Below, in pieces: positions 41,094 to 46,091 of a stretch of 46,091 nt of DNA. The first letter of the stretch is position 1. Each line of letters opens with the position of its first letter. The stretch covers positions 1 to 46,091 of the forward strand of contig JWIH01000023.1 in the NCBI GenBank assembly GCA_000814665.1. The letters run 5' to 3'. The notes under the pieces were generated by a model that saw nothing but the letters and a program-made list of their open reading frames with translations, searched no databases and was not told the DNA's origin. A program made the position numbers and the translations under genes. This DNA comes from Pseudoalteromonas flavipulchra NCIMB 2033 = ATCC BAA-314 (lineage in GTDB: Bacteria > Pseudomonadota > Gammaproteobacteria > Enterobacterales > Alteromonadaceae).

Positions 41094-42257
41094 ATGTCAA
41101 AATTTCTACACGGTGTAGAAGTCATTGAGGCGCAATCCGGCACGCGTCCAATCAAAACAGTAAAAAGCTCAGTAATTGGTGTGATTGGTACTGCACCTAG
41201 TGCAGATCCAGAAAAGTTTCCACTTAACACACCTGTATTGGTTGCTGGTAAACGTGCTGAAGCTGCACCGTTGGGCACAGAAGGAACACTACCTGCGGCA
41301 ATGGACGGTATTTTTGACCAAGCTGGTGCGGTAGTCGTTGTGGTTCGTGTCGATGGTGCTGATGAAGCTGCAATCATGTCAAACATGGTTGGAGGTGTGG
41401 CAGCAGACGGTTCTTATGAAGGTGTACAAGCTTTCCTTGGTGCTGAGTCAGTACTTGGCGTAACACCACGTATTCTTGTGGCGCCAGGTTATGCACATCA
41501 ACGCCCTGAAGGTAATCGTAACCCAGTTATCACAGAACTTGTGAATGTGGCTGAGCGTCTTCGTGCGGTTATCATCGCAGATGGTCCAAACACCAACGAT
41601 GAGGATGCAAAAACATATCGTGCCGACTTTGGTTCGCGTCGTGTGTTCGTTGTTGACCCTCATGTCAAAGTATTCCGCGATGGCAAAACAGAAGTTGAAC
41701 CTGCAAGTGCACGTGTTGCGGGCATGATTGCTAAGTCGGACAACGACCGAGGCTTTTGGTGGAGCCCAAGTAATACCAATATGAACGGTATCGTGGCAAC
41801 TTCACGTCCTATCGACTTCCAGCTGGGCGATGCTAACGCACGTGCGAATATGCTGAACGAAAAAGAAGTGTCGACCATTATTCGTCAAAACGGCTTTAAG
41901 TTGTGGGGTAACCGTACTTGTTCTGACGACCCTAAATGGGCATTCCTGTCAGTGGTACGTACCGCAGATATGATCAACGACTCACTACTGCGTGCGCACA
42001 TGTGGGCGGTTGACCGCAATATCACCAAAACTTACATCGAAGATGTTACGCAAAGTGTTCAGTCATACCTAGATAGCTTAAAAGCACAAGGTGCAATTCT
42101 TGGCGGTCAAATTTGGGCTGATGAAGAGTTAAACACACCGGCCAATATTCAAGCGGGTAAAGTGTATTTTAGCTTTGACTTCACGCCGCCAACACCGGCT
42201 GAGCACATCACCTTCAAGAGTATTCTAACTAACAACTACCTAGAGGAAATCGTATAA
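41094..42257 (+). CDS. Tail sheath protein FI
   Basis: 387 residues from ATG 41094 (AAAGGAG 7 nt upstream), close to P2 FI length. FI landmarks are FLHGVEVIE, VKSSVIGVIGTAP, IFDQAGAVVVVVRV, PRILVAPGY, SPSNTNMNGIVATSRPI, NEKEVSTIIRQNGFKLWGNRTCSDDPKWAFLSVVRTADMI and FSFDFTPPTPAEHI. Contractile sheath subunit. Codon usage looks like a highly expressed gene (GGT, CGT, AAC-rich). Confidence 0.96.
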   Translation: MSKFLHGVEVIEAQSGTRPIKTVKSSVIGVIGTAPSADPEKFPLNTPVLVAGKRAEAAPLGTEGTLPAAMDGIFDQAGAVVVVVRVDGADEAAIMSNMVGGVAADGSYEGVQAFLGAESVLGVTPRILVAPGYAHQRPEGNRNPVITELVNVAERLRAVIIADGPNTNDEDAKTYRADFGSRRVFVVDPHVKVFRDGKTEVEPASARVAGMIAKSDNDRGFWWSPSNTNMNGIVATSRPIDFQLGDANARANMLNEKEVSTIIRQNGFKLWGNRTCSDDPKWAFLSVVRTADMINDSLLRAHMWAVDRNITKTYIEDVTQSVQSYLDSLKAQGAILGGQIWADEELNTPANIQAGKVYFSFDFTPPTPAEHITFKSILTNNYLEEIV

Positions 42258-42766
42258 TGGCAATCTCTCCAAAAATTCTTAAAAAATTCAAGCTGTTTGT
42301 AGACGGTAAAGGCTATCTAGGTATCGCTGATGAAATCCAGCTACCAAAAGTAACCGTAAAAACTCGTGAAGTGACGTCGGGTTTCCAAGCGCCAGTTGAG
42401 CTTGATGTTGGCCAACTTGAAAAGCTAGAAGGCACAATCACGTTACTTGAATACAACGCTGATATGATGAAGCTACTTGGCGATTGGAGCGGTGCAACAA
42501 CGCCATTAACGGCTCGTGGTGCTATCCAAGCGCAAGGCGAAGCGCCAGTACCAGTGGTGGTAACGCTTGAAGGCTTCTTCAAAGAAGTGGATATGGGCAG
42601 CTGGAAAGATGGCGAGGAAGCTAAGCTAACGCTGCAATATGCAATTCAGAAGTACAAGCTACAGATCGGTCAAGATGTAATTTACGAAATTGACCTATAC
42701 AACGACGTTCGTACCGTTAATGGTAAGGACCAAATGGCAGCACTTCGCGCAGCAATCGGAGCTTAA
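42257..42766 (+). CDS. Tail tube protein FII
   Basis: 169 residues of the P2 FII family: FKLFVDGKGYLGIADEIQLPKVTVKTREVTSGF, LEKLEGTITLLEYNADMMKLLGDW, GFFKEVDMGSWKDGEEAKLTLQY. It forms the rigid inner tube. TAATG overlap with the sheath gene. Confidence 0.95.
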   Translation: MAISPKILKKFKLFVDGKGYLGIADEIQLPKVTVKTREVTSGFQAPVELDVGQLEKLEGTITLLEYNADMMKLLGDWSGATTPLTARGAIQAQGEAPVPVVVTLEGFFKEVDMGSWKDGEEAKLTLQYAIQKYKLQIGQDVIYEIDLYNDVRTVNGKDQMAALRAAIGA

Positions 42767-42769
42767 TCC

Positions 42770-43027
42770 ATGAAAGAAATCATTACCTTAGCATTCCCAA
42801 TTACGGTCGATGGGCATGAGTATGCAGAACTGACAATGAGACGACCAAAAGTACGCGATCGGTTAATGGTGGATAGAGCGGATATCAGCGAGTCTGAAAG
42901 CGAAATTCGTTATTTCTCGCACTTATGCGAAGTTTCTCCAGATATCATCGAAGAGCTTGATTGGAGTGATTTTGTGAAGCTGCGAGAAACGCTACAAGCT
43001 TTTCTCGTGTCCCGCCAAAGCGCTTAA
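42770..43027 (+). CDS. Tail assembly chaperone gpE
   Basis: 85 residues of the P2 gpE type: ITVDGHEYAELTMRRPKVRDRLMVDRADISESESEIRYFSHLCEVSPDIIEELDWSDFVKL. It sits between tube and tape-measure genes, where tail chaperones made as E and E+E' occur. The -1 frame continues past its stop into gpE'. A run TTTT at 43000-43003 (GCT TTT C) is the only slippery-like site near the end; no perfect X XXY YYZ heptamer was seen. Confidence 0.9.
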   Translation: MKEIITLAFPITVDGHEYAELTMRRPKVRDRLMVDRADISESESEIRYFSHLCEVSPDIIEELDWSDFVKLRETLQAFLVSRQSA

Positions 43028-43032
43028 AAGCC

Positions 43033-43158
43033 ATGGTTATCGCTCTGGCCAAATATACTGGCTGGGGCTTGGCCGAACTCAACGCGCTGACCGAAGACGA
43101 ACTCATCGAGTGGTTTGAAGCAGCGCTTGATTACAAACAAGCGACAGAAGCGGGCTAA
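43033..43158 (+). CDS. gpE' extension (read by -1 frameshift or re-initiation)
   Basis: From ATG 43033, 41 codons: VIALAKYTGWGLAELNALTEDELIEWFEAAL, the conserved gpE' signature. It is in the -1 frame relative to gpE. The frame is open upstream of the ATG through PPKRLKAMV, so the natural product is probably an E-E' fusion made by -1 frameshifting, as in P2. Re-initiation 5 nt after the gpE stop is the alternative. Confidence 0.8.
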   Translation: MVIALAKYTGWGLAELNALTEDELIEWFEAALDYKQATEAG

Positions 43159-43173
43159 ACCGATGACCGCAAC

Positions 43174-43250
43174 CGCCCCTTAACCCTTTAAGGGGCGCAT
43201 TTCCGTACTTTTAGACGCTTTAGCTTAGGCCTCAGCTTAAGCTAAAGCGT
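43174..43250 (+). promoter_or_regulatory. Twin hairpins between gpE' and the tape-measure gene
   Basis: Hairpin 1: CGCCCCTTAA-CCCT-TTAAGGGGCG (43174-43197), 10 bp perfect. Hairpin 2: ACGCTTTAGCTTA with TAAGCTAAAGCGT (43215-43250), 13 bp perfect with a 10-nt loop. Neither is followed by a long T-tract. They probably attenuate, process or stabilise the mRNA before the low-copy ruler protein. Confidence 0.6.
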
Positions 43251-43282
43251 TTCACTTTTCTCTATCTTCCTCAGGTAACGCC

Positions 43283-45355
43283 ATGACAAAACAAGGTAAA
43301 CAGGTTCGTTCACGAGAGGCGAACAAAGTCAAAAATAAGTTGCCACAGGTAACTTCGCTTGCTAACCAAGTTGCACATTTAGGTAGTCTAGTTGCAAAGC
43401 TCAATGCCAATTCAGCGACTAGTGCGCAGATCCAGCAATTAATCTCCATCATGACTCAACTTAATGCCAGCGCGGTGTTAAGTCCACAGGCTCCGTTCTC
43501 AGTACCTGAATTTCAGGCACCTGCCACTGGTGAAAATGCTGTGCCTAGTAGCCAGCTGGTGCAGCAAGCTGAGCAGGTTATGTTGGCGTTGCCCGATTCT
43601 TTACAGCATGCGATAAGCGGCTTGTCTGAACGGGTTGCTGAACTAGATTTCAGCGCCGCAAGCCAAACCGTACAAGTTGAATTGGCGGCATTAGCCGAAC
43701 ACGTTCCTTCACTTTTTAACGCAATTTCCGTTGCACCAGCCGTGACTGCGGCGACAAATGCATCCAAGCAAGGTCAATCTGTAATCGATGCTCAGCAGCA
43801 ATTTTGCCTAGATGCAGCGTCACTGGGTCAAGCTTTGCCGGAATTTGCATCGAGTTTAGATTTGGCTGCTTTGCCAAAGCAGCTGCTCGAAACAGGCAAT
43901 TTGTTGAGCAATATTGAGTTTGCAGAGGTACTCAAAGGAGAGCTTGGTTCGTTAACAGAAGCAGCTCCTGCGTTATTAACTCAATTTGGCTTTGACGATG
44001 CGGCAAATGTGGTCACGCAGTTTGCGCCAGCTGTGAACCAATTGGATATTCCAGGACTTATTCAAGGCGATTTACAAAGTTTGCAGCAGGCTTTACCAAG
44101 CTTGCTAGAAGCCGTTGATCTTAAGTCATTAAACCAAACTCTTGCGCAAGAAATACCGGCGCTTGCACAACTTGATTTAGCCGGGCTTGCTAATGGTGAG
44201 CTGGGGTCGTTGGCCGCAACATTACCAAACTTACTTGAGGCGGCGGGACTTGATGGTGCCGCAAACTCGGTATCTGCGGCTTTGCCAGCGCTACAACAAT
44301 TGGACTTGGGCGCAATTGCAGATGGTGATATCCAGTCGTTGCTACAAAGTGCTCCGGCATTATTAGATGCATTGGATATGCAAGGTGCGTCACAGGCTTT
44401 TGGTTCAGTTCTTCCTATCGCTGAAAAACTCGATTTTAAGGGCTTAATGGATGGTGAGCTGAGCAGCTTAGTGGATGCCGCACCTGAAGTGCTTAGAGCA
44501 TTTGAACTTGGCGATGCTGCGGATAAGCTACAAGCTGCGGTTCCTGGCTTAAAACAACTGAATCTCAAGCAAATTGCCAGCGGTGACGTATCGAGCCTTA
44601 TGGCGGCCGGTCCTTCGTTACTAAAGGCATTTGAATTAGACGGTGCAGCTGGCGTACTCGAAAGCGCATTACCGGCATTAGAAAAACTGGATGTCGACGC
44701 GATTTTGGGGGGCGACATCAAGTCCCTTGTAAGCGCTGGCCCCGAATTGTTGAATGCATTTGGGCTAAACGATGCGGCAAGTGTACTAGAGCAGCACGCT
44801 GATCTACTCTCCAATATTGATTTAAAAGGCATTCTCAAGGGAGATCTATCTTCACTTACCAACAGCTTACCAGATTTATTTGGTGAGTTTGGATTAGACG
44901 GTATTAGCGATGATTTATCTGAGTCGTTTGCTGAGTTAGAAAGCGATGTTGAGAAGAAGAAATCTACGCGTAAAAAAGGACGCAAGAAGCGAGGCAGAAA
45001 GCGTAACAAGCGAGCTAGGTCTTCTAATCTAGCGGATAAACAAGAAACGTCGGCGGAGCGCGAGCACAAGCCGCGCAAAATCAACAACCGAAGCGCCAAT
45101 AAACCCGCTTTGAAACTGTTGGACGGCGGGAAAGCCCCCAGCGTAAAAGCACAGTTAGATAATCAAGCATCGCAACCAAAGTCCAAAGCAAAAGCCAAAA
45201 AAGTCAAGATGATGGCTGCCGCAAATGATGCTAGTTATCAAAAGCTTGGCAGTTTCTCTCCAGCTAAAGGTGGCAAACTTGGTCAGTTATTCAAGGGATC
45301 TAAAAAGTTACTTGGGCGTGCGGCTGCACCGCTTAGCGTGGCGTTGAGGCTGTAG
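43283..45355 (+). CDS. Tape-measure-like protein with eight 43-residue repeats
   Basis: 690 residues in the tape-measure position. Residues 1-180 are helical. About 182-545 consist of degenerate tandem units. The motif G[D/E]xxSL starts at residues 219, 262, 305, 348, 391, 434, 477 and 520, exactly 43 apart. A very basic stretch (about 558-597, KKKSTRKKGRKKRGRKRNKRAR) and a Lys-rich linker follow. The C-terminal GGKLGQLFKGSKKLLGRAAAPLSVAL looks like the start of the hydrophobic region of P2-type tape measures, but the protein stops there. An IS follows 111 bp later, so the real C-terminus may be lost. It sets tube length if functional. Confidence 0.72.
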   Translation: MTKQGKQVRSREANKVKNKLPQVTSLANQVAHLGSLVAKLNANSATSAQIQQLISIMTQLNASAVLSPQAPFSVPEFQAPATGENAVPSSQLVQQAEQVMLALPDSLQHAISGLSERVAELDFSAASQTVQVELAALAEHVPSLFNAISVAPAVTAATNASKQGQSVIDAQQQFCLDAASLGQALPEFASSLDLAALPKQLLETGNLLSNIEFAEVLKGELGSLTEAAPALLTQFGFDDAANVVTQFAPAVNQLDIPGLIQGDLQSLQQALPSLLEAVDLKSLNQTLAQEIPALAQLDLAGLANGELGSLAATLPNLLEAAGLDGAANSVSAALPALQQLDLGAIADGDIQSLLQSAPALLDALDMQGASQAFGSVLPIAEKLDFKGLMDGELSSLVDAAPEVLRAFELGDAADKLQAAVPGLKQLNLKQIASGDVSSLMAAGPSLLKAFELDGAAGVLESALPALEKLDVDAILGGDIKSLVSAGPELLNAFGLNDAASVLEQHADLLSNIDLKGILKGDLSSLTNSLPDLFGEFGLDGISDDLSESFAELESDVEKKKSTRKKGRKKRGRKRNKRARSSNLADKQETSAEREHKPRKINNRSANKPALKLLDGGKAPSVKAQLDNQASQPKSKAKAKKVKMMAAANDASYQKLGSFSPAKGGKLGQLFKGSKKLLGRAAAPLSVALRL

Positions 45356-45409
45356 AATTACTCTTTTCAGGTACTGGATTGTTGGTTTTGGATTGACTAT
45401 TTCTTAACC

Positions 45410-45438
45410 TTGAATCGAGTTGGTTACTGTGATCTAAT
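45410..45438 (+). promoter_or_regulatory. Predicted transposase promoter
   Basis: TTGAAT and TCTAAT are separated by 17 nt, 28 nt before the transposase ATG. Confidence 0.4.
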
Positions 45439-45466
45439 AGCTATTATTCACCCACGGTAATCTGTT

Positions 45467-46091
45467 ATGGCCAACTATAAGCCAAACTTATCCCGCCAAA
45501 ATAAATTCATTCCAATCAATTTCGCTGAGCAAATTTTGCCGGGAACCTTTGAATATGCGCTTTGTTATATTGTCGAAAATAAGCTTGACTTGTCGGGCTT
45601 TGACGCTTGGTATAACAACGACAAAACAGGCGCTGCGGCGTATCCGCCCTCGGTGATGTTAAAGGTTATTTTACTGGGCTATGCACATGGTTTAATCAGT
45701 AGTCGGCGAATTGCTAAAGCGTGTGAAACAAACATTTTATTTATGAGTGTGTCGGGTGATATTCAGCCGCATTACACATCAATAGCGGGTTTTGTAGCTA
45801 AAATGCACGAACAGATTGAACCGCTATTCACACAAGTGCTGATGATATGTGATGAAGAAGGCTTGATAGGACGCAACATGTTTGCCATTGATGGGTGCAA
45901 ATTGAAGTCCAACGCAAGTAAAGAGTGGAGCGGTACATTCGATGAGCTAGGCCGTAAAAAAGCCAAATTAGAACGCGCAAGCAAACGCATAATTGAGCGC
46001 CATCAAGCGCAAGATGGCTTAAGTGAAGAGCTGGTCACTCAAGACTTAAAGCAAAAAGAAAAGCTAGATAAAAGTGCAGATAAAATCACCG
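45467..46091 (+). CDS. IS1182-family transposase, partial (C-terminus beyond window)
   Basis: 208 codons visible from ATG 45467 (MANYKPNLSRQNKFIPINF), running off the right edge. It shows the DUF772-like N-terminal domain (GAAAYPPSVMLKVILLGYAHGLISSRRIAKACETNILFM) and the start of the DDE region (GRNMFAIDGCKLKSNASKEWSG, first Asp), then a charged helical insert. This pattern is characteristic of IS1182-type IS elements. Confidence 0.88.
   Translation, partial: MANYKPNLSRQNKFIPINFAEQILPGTFEYALCYIVENKLDLSGFDAWYNNDKTGAAAYPPSVMLKVILLGYAHGLISSRRIAKACETNILFMSVSGDIQPHYTSIAGFVAKMHEQIEPLFTQVLMICDEEGLIGRNMFAIDGCKLKSNASKEWSGTFDELGRKKAKLERASKRIIERHQAQDGLSEELVTQDLKQKEKLDKSADKIT

Larger units (their letters stand above)
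45350..46091 (+). mobile_element. IS1182-type insertion sequence, left part
   Basis: Begins somewhere between the tape-measure stop region (about 45348) and the transposase gene and runs past the window edge. The exact left end is not fixed because the right end is not visible. It likely disrupts the tape-measure gene or separates it from the expected downstream tail genes (P2 U, X, D equivalents). Confidence 0.65.

Noticed and set aside
39589..42766. Type VI secretion system or extracellular contractile injection system (PAAR, spike, sheath, tube)
   Set aside because: P2-type FI/FII, gpW, E/E', J and I proteins plus lysozyme/holin are present, while TssJLM, ClpV, a membrane complex or an eCIS AAA+ ATPase are absent.
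43826..44917. Tandem repeats as a possible CRISPR array
   Set aside because: The repeats are 129-bp, degenerate at DNA level and periodic only as protein; no conserved direct repeat with unique spacers and no cas genes.
44062..45099. 345-codon open frame on the minus strand inside the tape-measure gene
   Set aside because: It is an antisense shadow of the repeat-rich gene, Ser/Ala/Leu-biased with no recognisable domain and no ribosome-binding site; the sense strand has the expected position and repeat periodicity.

Overview
The window looks like chromosomal DNA of a marine gammaproteobacterium, most likely Pseudoalteromonas or a close relative. I infer this from the end of an rRNA operon with tandem 5S genes, a full-length EttA, a ygiC/yjfC-type ATP-grasp cluster, moderate GC content and protein style. 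No database search was possible. The left 12.3 kb is ordinary chromosome. It carries the 3' end of 23S rRNA, two 5S genes and their terminator. Next is a leftward operon of two secreted spondin-domain proteins with an OmpR-type response regulator and its sensor kinase. Then come an FAD amine oxidase, a glutathionylspermidine-synthase-like ATP-grasp enzyme, a DUF1190 lipoprotein, a DUF350 membrane protein, a PilZ protein and ettA.

From about 12.7 kb to the right edge lies one rightward locus for a contractile phage-tail-like particle (tailocin, P2/R-type logic). It opens with an HTH regulator and a Q-like antiterminator, followed by lysis genes (GH24 lysozyme, 3-TM holin, small coiled-coil membrane protein). 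Tail core genes end it: a possible tail terminator, gpV spike, PAAR tip, gpW/gp25, sheath FI, tube FII, chaperone E/E' and a tape-measure-like protein, then an IS1182-type transposase cut by the window edge. No capsid, portal, terminase, replication or integrase gene is present in the window.

The unusual part lies between lysis and core. From 14.5 to 38.9 kb there are FIVE successive baseplate/fibre cassettes. Each has its own intact baseplate J protein, its own tail protein I, its own fibre-base (gpH N-terminal-like) protein, and distal fibres and/or chaperone-like small proteins. The J paralogues are clearly homologous yet strongly diverged, and all are open. A normal contractile tail needs one J and one I. 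The locus therefore looks able to build baseplates with alternative or mixed wedge/fibre sets on one sheath-tube core, a possible multi-specificity particle. Cassette 4 is flanked by a 126-127 bp near-identical direct repeat. Each repeat copy carries a palindromic operator-like site, a candidate promoter and an intrinsic terminator. The same palindrome, at the same distance from a -10-like box, occurs upstream of the first regulator gene.

Other points: the tape-measure-like protein contains eight units of exactly 43 residues, and its C-terminus may have been cut off by the IS. A 210-bp MITE-like element supplies the stop codon of the first I gene. A 12-mer in the direct repeat is complementary to the ettA ribosome-binding region.
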